Shown piece by piece: positions 25,019-34,040 of a stretch of DNA of 64,000 nucleotides (position 1 is its first letter; every line of letters begins with the position of its first letter). The notes under the pieces were generated by a model. It was not told where the DNA came from, ran no database searches, and worked only from the letters and a program-made list of their open reading frames with translations. The DNA is from an uncultured bacterium (GTDB lineage Bacteria; Planctomycetota; Phycisphaerae; Phycisphaerales; SM1A02): positions 1 through 64,000 of the forward strand of contig CAIXJC010000012.1 of NCBI GenBank assembly GCA_903919715.1, read 5' to 3'. A program made the translations under genes and the position numbers.

Positions 25019-26845
25019 GGGAGGGAATTGCACAATTGCCCAACCTCGAAAGTCGGTCCGCTGTGCCGGAGCAGTGATTTCGGATATCTCCATCAGCCTG
25101 TCGACTGCTGCGGTTTCAGCGGCGATCACAACACTGCCATGAGTTCGCGCATCGGCGAGAGTCTGCGCGAAACTTGCGGTTGCAATAATGCGCGCGTCGT
25201 CTTCGGGAATCGAAAGTCCGTTGACAAATTCACGCGGGCTGGCCACGATCAGAAAATCGTTGCGATCTAAGAACCAAGCACACGCGTGCGCCAGTTTCTG
25301 ATCGCACATCAAGGTCGATGCGTTCTTGATGATTCCGCGCTGGGAGGTCAATGTCGGACACGTGTTGATGAGATCGTTGACTATGGCATCTGGAAAGAGC
25401 AACCCAAATGATGCGAGCGCCGCAACGGGAGAGAGACCCATCCACATCACCCTGTGCGGTCCAGCCGTCGTGCGCTGTGAAATCCAATCTCCAATTCCCC
25501 ATAGAGCAAGCACTGACCCAAGAATTGCGGCATGAATGTGCGGTGACTCGAGCCACGCTCGGCCGAGGACTTCAGCGGAATGATCGCCAGCAATCGCGAG
25601 CGACATCGAACAAGCACCGAGCAGAATTAATACTGCCGCGAGAATCAACGCTCCTCGGCTACGAGGAGCAGAGTGTTGGGATTTAAATCCTGCCAAGAGC
25701 CCACTGACAATCAGCCAGGCGATTGGTGGAAAGAGTGGCAGGGAATACGTCGGCAGCTTTCCGCTGCTCGCAGATAGAAAAAGAAGAGGTCCGATCACGG
25801 CGCAGAGTGCAAATCGAATTCCGCTTTGTGTTCGAGCAAGCGCTGGCCACCAACGGACGGACATCGGCGCAGCGACGAGCCAAGGAATAGATCCCAGTGG
25901 AACCACGAGTAAATAGAGTGCCCATGATTCGTGTTGCTGATTCGTTCCAGTTCCCGCAAATCGTTGAATGTGCTCGTGAATGATGAACCGATACCAAAAA
26001 CCAGGTTCGGATTGAGTGACGGCAATTGCCCAGGGCAGTACCACGAATGCGCCAACGAACAGTGGAATCCAAGGGAGTACGAACAAATCTCGCCCGCGAC
26101 GTTCCCATAGAAGCCACGGCACAATCATCATCGCTGGGAAAACCAACGCCAGAAGTCCTTTCGTCATGAATGCGAAGCCCATCATGATGCCCGCAATGAC
26201 CAGCCATGCAACCCGTTTTTTCCCTGGCTGGTATGTGGCGCCAACGAAGAGTGCACTGCCCGTTGCAATCACAAGGCCGGCAATGGGAGCATCCAAGATC
26301 GCAATGCTCGCACCAATGGCTGGCAGCGCCATTGTGATCGACGCAAGCGCGACAAGCGCACCGAGCATGTTGGAGTCATTGCGAGAAGTTCCAGCGATGA
26401 TCGCACCACGTCGAGCCGCAATTCCCATCGCAAGAGCAGCAAGTCCGCCGCTGATCGCTGCAGGTAGGCGAATCGCAAACGCATTGTGCCCAAATATCTC
26501 GATCGCCAGTGCCATCATCCAGTACACGAACGGTGGTTTTTCATAAAAGTGGAAGCCACTCATGCGTAGCGACATCCAGTTGCCGCTCTCGACCATTTGT
26601 GCGGCAATACTGCCGTAGCGCGTTTCATCAGCGGTCAGCACTGGCCGAGAACCAACAAAGAGCAGATTGACGCAAATGAATGCGATCAGTGCAGCGAAGA
26701 ATGCTTTGCGAAAACTCAAGGTGAACAGCATAGGTAGGGCTTGCGAGACTTGCTCGAAGATGAACATCGAGGATTGTTCGAGTCGTGGCGTGCTTGACGG
26801 GCAAGCGAGGAGCTCCGATGAAGAAAGGATGATTTGCGCCGTCAT
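25007..26845 (-). CDS. GT39/ArnT-like membrane glycosyltransferase
   Basis: Polytopic GT-C transferase of the PMT/ArnT group. 'RPVLTADETRYGSIAAQMVESGNW' in the first outer loop has the catalytic-type Asp-Glu pair, and 'FHFYEKPPFVYWMMALAIEIFG' is the classic second motif. About 11-13 hydrophobic segments follow up to residue 500, then a soluble C-terminal domain. It is predicted to move a sugar from a lipid carrier to lipid A-like glycolipid or protein outside the cytoplasm. Start choice is uncertain: 26845 (612 aa) is favoured by the shared promoter; 26767 (586 aa) would remove a polar leader. The open frame to 26998 overlaps the EVE gene. Confidence 0.85.
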   Translation of the reverse strand: MTAQIILSSSELLACPSSTPRLEQSSMFIFEQVSQALPMLFTLSFRKAFFAALIAFICVNLLFVGSRPVLTADETRYGSIAAQMVESGNWMSLRMSGFHFYEKPPFVYWMMALAIEIFGHNAFAIRLPAAISGGLAALAMGIAARRGAIIAGTSRNDSNMLGALVALASITMALPAIGASIAILDAPIAGLVIATGSALFVGATYQPGKKRVAWLVIAGIMMGFAFMTKGLLALVFPAMMIVPWLLWERRGRDLFVLPWIPLFVGAFVVLPWAIAVTQSEPGFWYRFIIHEHIQRFAGTGTNQQHESWALYLLVVPLGSIPWLVAAPMSVRWWPALARTQSGIRFALCAVIGPLLFLSASSGKLPTYSLPLFPPIAWLIVSGLLAGFKSQHSAPRSRGALILAAVLILLGACSMSLAIAGDHSAEVLGRAWLESPHIHAAILGSVLALWGIGDWISQRTTAGPHRVMWMGLSPVAALASFGLLFPDAIVNDLINTCPTLTSQRGIIKNASTLMCDQKLAHACAWFLDRNDFLIVASPREFVNGLSIPEDDARIIATASFAQTLADARTHGSVVIAAETAAVDRLMEISEITAPAQRTDFRGWAIVQFPPSVR

Positions 26846-26854
26846 GCTTTCGAG

Positions 26855-26864
26855 TTCGTATCCT
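26855..26864. promoter_or_regulatory. Shared-TA divergent promoter (GT39 / EVE protein)
   Basis: In TTCGTATCCT the plus TATCCT (26859-26864) ends 6 bases before the EVE ATG. The minus TACGAA (26860-26855) ends 9 bases before the ATG at 26845; its last base is not the usual T. Confidence 0.4.
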
Positions 26865-26870
26865 CTGCGC

Positions 26871-27374
26871 ATGGCGAAACAAGCGGCGATTGCAAAGGAC
26901 GTCACCACGCGCTGCTGGTTGATGAAATCTGAGCCATCGGTGTACGGCATTGCCGATCTTGCCCGCGATCGGCGCACACTCTGGGAAGGCGTCCGCAATT
27001 ATCAGGCGCGGAATTTCATGCGAGAAATGTCAGTGGGAGATCACGTTCTCTTTTATCACTCGAATAGCAATCCCACGGGGATTGTCGGTGTGGCGCGGGT
27101 TCGCACCGCTGCGAAGGGTGATCCGACGCAGTTTGATCCACGCAGCGAGTACTTCGATGAAGCAGCCAAGAGGGAGGATCCTCGCTGGTCTGCGGTTGAG
27201 GTGGAATTCGAATCGAAGTTTGCTGGCGCGCTGACGCTTGATGATTTGCGCTCAGAGCGCGCGCTCGCGAACATGATGATTCTTCGCAAAGGAAATCGAC
27301 TCTCTGTGACTCCAGTGGCTGCAAGCGAATTCGCGGCAATCGTTGCGCTCGCACGGAGCGTGGCGAAGCGATGA
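26871..27374 (+). CDS. EVE domain protein
   Basis: A 167-aa single-domain EVE (PUA-like) protein. Landmarks are 'WLMKSEPSVYGI', 'WEGVRNYQARNFMREMSVGD', 'FYHSNSNPTGIVGVARV' and 'DPRWSAVEVEF'. EVE domains bind modified bases in DNA or RNA, and some act in restriction or in RNA quality control. Here it stands alone, overlapping the HAD hydrolase gene by 4 bases, so no nuclease partner is visible. The start at 26871 matches the family N-terminus; an upstream extension to 26667 is antisense to the GT39 gene. Confidence 0.92.
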   Translation: MAKQAAIAKDVTTRCWLMKSEPSVYGIADLARDRRTLWEGVRNYQARNFMREMSVGDHVLFYHSNSNPTGIVGVARVRTAAKGDPTQFDPRSEYFDEAAKREDPRWSAVEVEFESKFAGALTLDDLRSERALANMMILRKGNRLSVTPVAASEFAAIVALARSVAKR

Positions 27375-28081
27375 CGACACGCGGCGTTGTCATCTTTGAT
27401 ATTGACGGCACGCTGACTCGGACCAACGGAGTTGACGAAGAATGTTTCGCACTAGCGGTGCGTGATGTTCTGGGAGTGACAGGGATTTCAACAGACTGGA
27501 GTTCGTATCGCCACTCGACGGACACCGGAATACTTCACGAGATCATCCAAACCCAGTGCAAACGGGCTCCGACTGGGCGAGAACTTCGAGCCGTACGTGC
27601 AAGGTTTATAGAACTCGTTCATGATCGGAGTGAGAGTGATACGGAAGGTTGGGAAGAAATTGCTGGAGCTCGAGAGATATTGAGTGAACTCCCATCAATG
27701 GGTTGGACTCTTGCGGTGGCAACTGGAGGATGGGGTCCATCGGCACTGCGCAAACTGCAACGCGTCGATATTTGCGTTGCTGGACTCGCCTTTGCTTGTG
27801 CCGATCACGCCTTCGGCCGCTTGGACATCATTCGCTGGGCGCTGCGAAGTGCGGTCGGCATCACAAAATCCTCTACTATTCCTGTGGTCTATGTTGGAGA
27901 TGGAGTGTGGGATATTGATGCAGCACGGTCTGGCGGGTACGGTTTCGTAGGAATTGGTCACGGTGAGCGCGCGTCGCGTCTCACTGCTGCGGGATCTCAG
28001 GTGGTCATGTCGGATTATCTGGATCGGTCACGGTTCGAGCAGGCGCTCATAGCAGCGTGCTCGCAGCATGAAAGGCGCTGA
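27371..28081 (+). CDS. HAD-superfamily hydrolase
   Basis: Phosphatase-like enzyme, 236 aa. Motif I 'FDIDGTLTRTNG' carries the nucleophile and acid/base aspartates, motif II lies near 'LAVATGGWG' (Thr), and motif IV 'VYVGDGVWDIDAA' holds the metal-binding acids. A helical cap (about residues 20-90) places it in the phosphoglycolate-phosphatase-like group; the substrate is unknown. It is translationally coupled to the EVE gene (ATGA overlap) and followed closely by LemA. Confidence 0.88.
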   Translation: MTTRGVVIFDIDGTLTRTNGVDEECFALAVRDVLGVTGISTDWSSYRHSTDTGILHEIIQTQCKRAPTGRELRAVRARFIELVHDRSESDTEGWEEIAGAREILSELPSMGWTLAVATGGWGPSALRKLQRVDICVAGLAFACADHAFGRLDIIRWALRSAVGITKSSTIPVVYVGDGVWDIDAARSGGYGFVGIGHGERASRLTAAGSQVVMSDYLDRSRFEQALIAACSQHERR

Positions 28082-28100
28082 GCGCCGAAGGAGTTTCGAT

Positions 28101-28679
28101 ATGGGTGGAGCAATTTTCGCGGGACTTGGTCTTGTTGTGCTGATCATTGTCATTTTGCTGATCATCATTGGCTTCTATGTCATGGGCGTCTATAACGGAT
28201 TACAACGATTGCGCGTCGCAACTGAAAGTGCGCTCAGCGGAATTGATGTGCAGTTGAAGCGTCGCCACGATCTCGTTCCAAATCTTGTGAACACTGTGCA
28301 GGGATACGCATCGCACGAAAAGGGGACACTCGAGGCTGTCATCAAGGCGCGCGCGTCAGCGATGCAGGCGGGAACGGTCTCCGAAAAATCTGCAGCGGAA
28401 GGTCAGCTCACTGGTGCGCTCGGGCGACTGATGGCGATTGCAGAGGCTTATCCAGATCTCAAGGCGAATCAAAATTTCCTGCAGTTGCAGGGCGAATTGT
28501 CGAACCTTGAAAACGGAATTTCGCACTCACGCGGCAATTACAACGGATCGGCGCAGGGATTCAATGCGACGCTCGCACAATTCCCAGCAAACATCATTGG
28601 CGGAATCTTCAGCTTCAAGGCGTTTGATTTCTTCAAAGCCGACGAAGCAGATCGAGCAGTTCCAGCAGTCAAGTTCTGA
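28101..28679 (+). CDS. LemA family protein
   Basis: Membrane-anchored protein of 192 aa. One long hydrophobic segment (residues 4-30) is followed by 'YNGLQRLRVATESALSGIDVQLKRRHDLVPNLV', the LemA hallmark, then helical bundle sequence with 'ENGISHSRGNYNGSAQGFN' near the end. The start at 28101 has an AAGGAG site (28088-28093) with good spacing, so I prefer it to an in-frame start at 28068. LemA's role is not well defined; it often accompanies peptidases or TPM-domain genes, absent here. Confidence 0.92.
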   Translation: MGGAIFAGLGLVVLIIVILLIIIGFYVMGVYNGLQRLRVATESALSGIDVQLKRRHDLVPNLVNTVQGYASHEKGTLEAVIKARASAMQAGTVSEKSAAEGQLTGALGRLMAIAEAYPDLKANQNFLQLQGELSNLENGISHSRGNYNGSAQGFNATLAQFPANIIGGIFSFKAFDFFKADEADRAVPAVKF

Positions 28680-28689
28680 ATTACACGAC

Positions 28690-28710
28690 GCGCTGCGAGT
28701 CACGCAGCGC
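28690..28710. other. Perfect 8-bp inverted repeat between lemA-like gene and ruvB
   Basis: GCGCTGCG (28690-28697) and CGCAGCGC (28703-28710) pair perfectly around a 5-base loop. No T tract follows on either strand, so it is more likely an operator or an mRNA-stabilising hairpin than an intrinsic terminator. Confidence 0.5.
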
Positions 28711-28726
28711 AAACCTAAAGGCACGG

Positions 28727-29782
28727 ATGGCCAAAGAACGAATTGTTTCCGCGACAGAGCAGACTTCCGACGAAGAAATCGTCTCGCCATCAATTCGACC
28801 GAGGTCGCTTGGGGAATATGTCGGGCAAAGTGCGCTGAAGGAGCGGCTCGATATCGCACTGCGCGCTGCGCGACAACGCAATAAACCGATGGAGCATGTG
28901 CTTCTTCATGGGCCGCCGGGACTTGGGAAGACCACACTTGCGTTCGTAATCGCAGCAGAACTCGGATCGCACGCATCTGTGACGAGTGGTCCTGCGCTCA
29001 CCAAGGCGGGCGATCTCGTTGGAACGCTGACGCGCATGCAGGACCGTGATGTTCTTTTTATCGACGAAATCCATCGTCTGCCCGCCGCGGTTGAGGAGTA
29101 CATCTATCCCGCAATGGAGGATTACCGAATCGATTTCACGGTGGATTCGGGAATGCACGCCAAAGTTGTCACGATCAATTTGAAGGCATTCACGTTGATC
29201 GGTGCGACGACGCGCCCAGGATTGTTGACGCAGGCGCTGAGGACACGCTTCGGCATCACGCACCATCTCGGTTTCTATCCACAGTCTGATTTGCTGGCAA
29301 TTCTTTCGCGGGCCTGCGGCATCATGGATGTCGGTCGAGTTGGTCCTGCGGCGTTGAACATGATCGCTTCACGCAGTCGAGGCACGCCGCGTGTGGCGCT
29401 GCGACTTCTGCGACGAGTGCACGACTTCGCAATTGTTCGCGGCGATGGCAAGATTGCTGAAGCGACTGTCGATGCAGCGTTGCAGCTGGAATCAGTTGAT
29501 GCACTTGGGCTCGATGCGCTCGATCGAAGTTATTTGCGCACTCTTGCTACGGTCTACGAAGGTGGACCGGTTGGAGTCGAAGCACTCGCAGCGACGATCG
29601 GGGAAGACGGCGGAACTCTTGAAGATGTCGTTGAGCCATTCTTGTTGCAATCTGGATTCGTTGCGCGAACTCGCCAAGGTCGACGGATCACACGCGCAGG
29701 CGCTGATCACATTGGTGTTGCATTTCGTGGCGAGCGCGCAAGTGAAACTGACGAGGGTCTTCCACCGCTCTTTGGCGGTTAA
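28727..29782 (+). CDS. ruvB: Holliday junction branch migration ATPase RuvB
   Basis: Motor of the RuvAB branch-migration complex, 351 aa, normal length. Walker A 'GPPGLGKT' is at residues 62-69, Walker B 'VLFIDEIHRL', sensor 1 'IGATTRPGLLTQALRTRFG' with the arginine-finger region, and the C-terminal winged helix contains 'GGPVGVEALAATIGED'. An AAAGG run a few bases before the ATG may serve as a ribosome site. No ruvA or ruvC lies in the window. Confidence 0.96.
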   Translation: MAKERIVSATEQTSDEEIVSPSIRPRSLGEYVGQSALKERLDIALRAARQRNKPMEHVLLHGPPGLGKTTLAFVIAAELGSHASVTSGPALTKAGDLVGTLTRMQDRDVLFIDEIHRLPAAVEEYIYPAMEDYRIDFTVDSGMHAKVVTINLKAFTLIGATTRPGLLTQALRTRFGITHHLGFYPQSDLLAILSRACGIMDVGRVGPAALNMIASRSRGTPRVALRLLRRVHDFAIVRGDGKIAEATVDAALQLESVDALGLDALDRSYLRTLATVYEGGPVGVEALAATIGEDGGTLEDVVEPFLLQSGFVARTRQGRRITRAGADHIGVAFRGERASETDEGLPPLFGG

Positions 29783-29787
29783 TTAGG

Positions 29788-29834
29788 GCGGTTGACGGGG
29801 GGCGCTGATGGGGGCGGTCGCTCAAATCAACCGC
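29788..29834. other. Inverted repeat between the convergent ruvB and LptD-like genes
   Basis: GCGGTTGA (29788-29795) and TCAACCGC (29827-29834) can pair across a 31-base G-rich loop. It lies in the 67-bp gap between two converging genes. No T tract follows, so a terminator role is only suggested by position. Confidence 0.3.
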
Positions 29835-29849
29835 AAACAAACAGAACGA

Positions 29850-32800
29850 TTACTGCCCGAGGCCTGGGAGCCCGCCGCCTTGACCATTTGGTGCCATCGA
29901 CATTCCGCCACCGCCTGCTCCTGGAATCTGAATCGAAGCAAAGAAAGTGGTGTTGTCGACGATCTGGTTGTACGACGCACCAATCGAGAGAAAGAAATCG
30001 GGGAATGTTCTCGTCAGGCCAATTGTTGCGGCTCGAAAATTGGATTCAACCAAGTCGTATTGAGGGCTCAATGTAAATGAGTACTTCTTGGAGATTTGGT
30101 ACGCCACTCCACCTTGAACAAACTCGTCAGCTGGATACAGCCCGCTCGCATCAAACGTGTTGACGTATCGATACTCCAAGTAGAACTTCACATCAGGTGA
30201 TTGCTGAATACTGCCGCCGACTGTTCCGCGTCCTAAATCGTTGAGTCCGAAACTGTTGACTGAATTGCCACGATCTTGCAAGAGATAAACGCCTTGGCCA
30301 TAGAGCGCGAGCGCGTCGCTGACTTGCATGGTGCTGCTGGCGTAAATGTGATCTCCCCACTGCGAGTATTCGGGCCGCCACGAATAGAAAGTGGGCATTG
30401 GCGATTGCGAGTACCTCAACCCGTACGGATCCGAAACGGTTTCAGTCGATTGCAGCGAGTCGTTCTGGTTGTCAATCACCGCTCCCACAGTCAGCACGAC
30501 CCAATCAACGGATCTCCAATTCCCTGGTCCGCCACGCATTGTCTGAAATTTGTTGGTGACGCCCACCTGCGCAACTGCGGCGCCCGAAACCGCTTCGACT
30601 TCCTGGTCATAGACTGGCGTATCCAGGACGCTCTCTGAATCCCATCCGTACCAAAGCATTGCGGTGGGTTGAATGACATGGTGCAGCCGATTGAGATCGA
30701 GGAACGAACTGCGGACGGAGTTGTAATTTGAAGTGAACTCCGAGGAAAAACGACTGCCGCCGCCAAGGAGCGCTCGATAGTCAGAACTGTCTGCGGTGTA
30801 ATCGTCAAAGTTGTTTAAAACGTAGCCAGTCGCTTGGCCATGTGCGAACGGAACAATCTTGACTGGTCCTACGGCGAGCGGCAGCGCAACTTCCTGCCGC
30901 GTATAGAGACGTGCTCGCACGAGATCGTCATACCCCGCATTGTTATATGCGTCGCGAATATTTTGATTCGATTCGAAGTCGGTGTTTGTCGAGAACGCAC
31001 GCGCATTGATTCCCAAGTCCGTTGGCGTTCCCGATTGAACTTGCAATCGCATCATGTTCGCCGAGTAATTCTGCGTCCAAGTCAACCGGTCGCCGAAGAG
31101 CGACTCGCCATATCGCTGATATGCCAACTCCGGAAGTTTGTCGACGGAATAGGGGCGCGACGCAATCATGTACGCATTGCTGAGAAAGTCGTTGGGGTTG
31201 TATTTCAGGAGGAGCGAGAGCGAGTTATTACCGCTTTGCCAATTCATGTATCCGCTGGATTCGTATTCGCGTCGCTGAAGGTAATCATTCCAGCGAAAGA
31301 CCGAGACATAGTTCTGGTCGCTGAAGACAGAGAGTTGCGCATCAAGCGTGACATCGCTGGCGAGGTCGCGCTTCCAATCAGCCTGCAATTCGCCGCGATA
31401 TTGGATCGGGCTGGTCACAATTCCACCCGAGGCCGTTTGCTCCTCGTTGAGGAAATCGTCGTAACCCATCGCTTTGAAATTGCCAGTTCCACCAAAGACT
31501 TCAGCTTGGGCCTTCACTCCAAGACCGACTGCATTCTTGGTGTAGGCCTCCTGCACGAGCGTCACTTCCGAAAGTGGTTCGGGTTTGTCGGCGCCGATGA
31601 GATCAAAGAGATCCCACTCCGATTTAATTACTGTCCCTTGATACTCCTGAAATCCGACATTGACACTTTTTAGCGGAATCTGATTTGGCGAGCCAGCAAT
31701 CGAAGGCCAATAGAAGAAGGGCACTCCACTTGCACGCAACGTCGCATCGCTTCCAGTCATGTAAGAACCGCCGCCTGATTCTTCCGAATTTTGCGTAATC
31801 GTCAGTCGTTGAACGCCGACGGATAAGTGTGGAGTAAAGAATTCGCTGGTCGAGACACGGGCATTTTGCGCAGTGAATTCTTTGGCGGCAAGTTGTCGCA
31901 TCTCGTCGGCGCGTGCGTACGCCAAGATTCCAACGCGTGTCTTCGTACGCATGATCGCATCCATGACAACAGCTTGATTGCGAACGAGGTCGTAATAAAT
32001 GCGTCGGCCTCGCAATGTGTATTGAAAGTCCGTTGCGACGACATCGCCTTCGAGATAAATGCCCGTCACATCCTTCGCGTCAATGATTCCAGCATCGGTC
32101 GATGGTGTTGCATTCCGTTTTGGCGACAGGAAGATAACTGCACGATCTGCGGAGAGTTGAAGCTCTTTCACGGGACCGATGCCGGGAGGGCTGCTGTAAT
32201 CCACTCGTACGGAATCCGAAAGCATCACGCAATCGTCTTTCGTTTCGATTGTTGTGTTGCGTGCAGAGAATGAAATGGTTCCATTTGGCGCAAAGATTTC
32301 GATTTCATTCGTAGAAGTTGGAAGTGTCGTCACTGCTGGCGCGGGTTCAGCTGGTGGGGGTTGAACCGGTGCGCCAACAACGAGCGGTGGCTCGAGAGGG
32401 ACGGTCGGCGAATCAAGTTGCGGCCGTGATCGAAGGAGCGCTCCTCGTGCGACTGAGTCCAAGTATTTCTGAACTCGAGCTGTCGCTTGTCGCAGTATCG
32501 GATTGGTTGGAGGAGCGTGGTCCTCACGCATCGTGATGGACAATCTGACTTCGCCTCGAGTGCTGCCGGTCACCAAGAGGTCACTGCCGCTTGCTCCCAA
32601 GCCAGCGCGCCGCATTGGTTCGTCGGCTTCTGGGAAATACACGGCGATCTGATTAATCAATCCATCGCTACTTGGAATGCGATTGATCCAAATGACCGCG
32701 TTCTTGCTGGAGAAGTAATACCCGCCGAACTTCACTCGGACATCGCCTTCGATTTGAAGCCGCTTTGTATCGTCAGCGTCCCACGCCCATCCGCGAACGC

Positions 32801-33014
32801 CGTCGATGATGATGTCTGTGGCGACTGGTTCAGTTGGGAGGACGAATCCGCCGAGGGACTCACCGGTAATAGGAACATCTCGAAGTTCCTGTGCACGGCT
32901 CTCCACCGAGAGAAGCATGATCGATGTGATGCAGAGAAGGAAGTGCAACACGCGATATGCACCGTGGCCGACGACGCGAGTGGGGCAGGAATTTCTCGAA
33001 GGCACGGATCGCAT
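29850..33014 (-). CDS. LptD/OstA-like outer-membrane protein
   Basis: Large outer-membrane candidate, about 1054 aa. A signal peptide ('VLHFLLCITSIMLL') ends near 'SRAQE'. The N-terminal third contains OstA-type periplasmic segments ('EGDVRVKFGGYYFSSKNAVIW', 'LEGDVVATDFQYTLRGRRIYYD'). From about residue 420 the sequence is rich in alternating aromatic/polar strands ('GELQADWKRDLASDVTLDAQLSVF', 'KFYLEYRYVNTFDASGLYPADEFVQGGV'), as in the LptD barrel. The last strand ('TTFFASIQIP') is followed by a Gly-rich tail of about 24 residues, which is unusual because barrel proteins normally end at the last strand. A GTG at 33077 with an AAGGA site is an alternative start, overlapping the UbiA gene. The role, lipid or LPS insertion, is inferred. 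Confidence 0.75.
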   Translation of the reverse strand: MRSVPSRNSCPTRVVGHGAYRVLHFLLCITSIMLLSVESRAQELRDVPITGESLGGFVLPTEPVATDIIIDGVRGWAWDADDTKRLQIEGDVRVKFGGYYFSSKNAVIWINRIPSSDGLINQIAVYFPEADEPMRRAGLGASGSDLLVTGSTRGEVRLSITMREDHAPPTNPILRQATARVQKYLDSVARGALLRSRPQLDSPTVPLEPPLVVGAPVQPPPAEPAPAVTTLPTSTNEIEIFAPNGTISFSARNTTIETKDDCVMLSDSVRVDYSSPPGIGPVKELQLSADRAVIFLSPKRNATPSTDAGIIDAKDVTGIYLEGDVVATDFQYTLRGRRIYYDLVRNQAVVMDAIMRTKTRVGILAYARADEMRQLAAKEFTAQNARVSTSEFFTPHLSVGVQRLTITQNSEESGGGSYMTGSDATLRASGVPFFYWPSIAGSPNQIPLKSVNVGFQEYQGTVIKSEWDLFDLIGADKPEPLSEVTLVQEAYTKNAVGLGVKAQAEVFGGTGNFKAMGYDDFLNEEQTASGGIVTSPIQYRGELQADWKRDLASDVTLDAQLSVFSDQNYVSVFRWNDYLQRREYESSGYMNWQSGNNSLSLLLKYNPNDFLSNAYMIASRPYSVDKLPELAYQRYGESLFGDRLTWTQNYSANMMRLQVQSGTPTDLGINARAFSTNTDFESNQNIRDAYNNAGYDDLVRARLYTRQEVALPLAVGPVKIVPFAHGQATGYVLNNFDDYTADSSDYRALLGGGSRFSSEFTSNYNSVRSSFLDLNRLHHVIQPTAMLWYGWDSESVLDTPVYDQEVEAVSGAAVAQVGVTNKFQTMRGGPGNWRSVDWVVLTVGAVIDNQNDSLQSTETVSDPYGLRYSQSPMPTFYSWRPEYSQWGDHIYASSTMQVSDALALYGQGVYLLQDRGNSVNSFGLNDLGRGTVGGSIQQSPDVKFYLEYRYVNTFDASGLYPADEFVQGGVAYQISKKYSFTLSPQYDLVESNFRAATIGLTRTFPDFFLSIGASYNQIVDNTTFFASIQIPGAGGGGMSMAPNGQGGGLPGLGQ

Positions 33015-33039
33015 CTGCGGCGGATGGTACGAAGAGTTT

Positions 33040-34014
33040 TTAGCCTCGGTATGCGATCGGTTGGTCGGTGGAACCACCCAATTCCTTGAGGAGTGTCATC
33101 GCGCCGAATCCAACTCCCGCGACGGCGAGAGCGATGATCGCCCACCAGTTTTCTCCCCACGAAAAGAGCCAGGCTGCGGCGTAGAGGGACTGCCAAAGCG
33201 CACCGTAACGAGCGACCTTTTCCGCAGCAATGACTGGAGATTGCGCGCGTTTCATCTTGCGCAGGACGACGGGGACGAAGGCGGCGATGGCAATGGCAGG
33301 CACGATCGGGCCGTACCACGGTGTCGATTCGGGCCAGAATGAACCTGAGGATTTCGAGATTCCAAAGCCGATCATGCACGCGCTACAGATGAACCATCCG
33401 GAGATCAGCATCCAGAGAGCACGCTTGGAGAGCGCTGGTCGCTTTGCTTGAACGAAATGCATGATGGTCGCAACGCCAGTTGCATGAGTCATCGCCAACC
33501 ACGCAGGCAGTGTGAATGTGAATTGATCGTTGGGGATGAGCATGTTGCCCGCATGGAGCACGCCGATGGTGAGTAGCCCAACTCCAGGAATGTGCTTGGC
33601 TGTGGCGTTATAGAAGAGTGTTCCACCAGCGATCAAGAGCGCAATGAACAATGCGCCTGAGCCGAATGAGAGAACGCCGACGAGTGCTAAGAGAAGAGAT
33701 GCAAGTGCAACTGTAAATGCTTGGGCGGCTCCAATCTCGCCAGCTGCAATCGGGCGATTGGGGCTGAAAATTCGGTCGTGTTTGGCGTCGAGGAGGTCAT
33801 TCAGCGCAGCGGCAAACGAAAACAGTCCAACCGCTGTGACCGCCGAACAGACCAGTGCCTGTGCGAGCGGCATCGTTGCCACCGGCATGTAGTGATATTC
33901 ATCGCGACTTCGCGACAAGATAACGATCAGCCATAGGTCGGTGATCGCTCCAAATGCCATGGAAAGTCGGGTTAATTCGACCGCAGAAACTACTTTCTTT
34001 GATACGCCAAGCAC
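33040..34014 (-). CDS. UbiA-family prenyltransferase
   Basis: Integral membrane prenyltransferase, 324 aa, GTG start, 8-9 hydrophobic segments. The first polyprenyl-pyrophosphate motif is 'NDLLDAKHD' (N72, D73, D76, D80), followed by 'PNRPIAAGEI' as in UbiA relatives. The second Asp-rich motif is weaker ('YNATAKHIPG'). The aromatic or sugar acceptor cannot be told from sequence. TAGCCT lies 6 bases before the start and shares its TA with the ribH promoter. The stop is 25 bp from the LptD-like start, so the two may be one unit. Confidence 0.82.
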   Translation of the reverse strand: MLGVSKKVVSAVELTRLSMAFGAITDLWLIVILSRSRDEYHYMPVATMPLAQALVCSAVTAVGLFSFAAALNDLLDAKHDRIFSPNRPIAAGEIGAAQAFTVALASLLLALVGVLSFGSGALFIALLIAGGTLFYNATAKHIPGVGLLTIGVLHAGNMLIPNDQFTFTLPAWLAMTHATGVATIMHFVQAKRPALSKRALWMLISGWFICSACMIGFGISKSSGSFWPESTPWYGPIVPAIAIAAFVPVVLRKMKRAQSPVIAAEKVARYGALWQSLYAAAWLFSWGENWWAIIALAVAGVGFGAMTLLKELGGSTDQPIAYRG

Positions 34015-34020
34015 GAGCGG

Positions 34021-34030
34021 AGGCTACCAT
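34021..34030. promoter_or_regulatory. Shared-TA divergent promoter (UbiA family / ribH)
   Basis: In AGGCTACCAT the minus-strand TAGCCT (34026-34021) ends 6 bases before the GTG at 34014. The plus-strand TACCAT (34025-34030) ends 10 bases before the ATG at 34041. Confidence 0.45.
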
Positions 34031-34040
34031 TCCGATCCGA

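Noticed and set aside
30834-31673. 279-aa plus-strand ORF inside the LptD-like gene
   Set aside because: Antisense to barrel-like sequence; no motif, no ribosome site.
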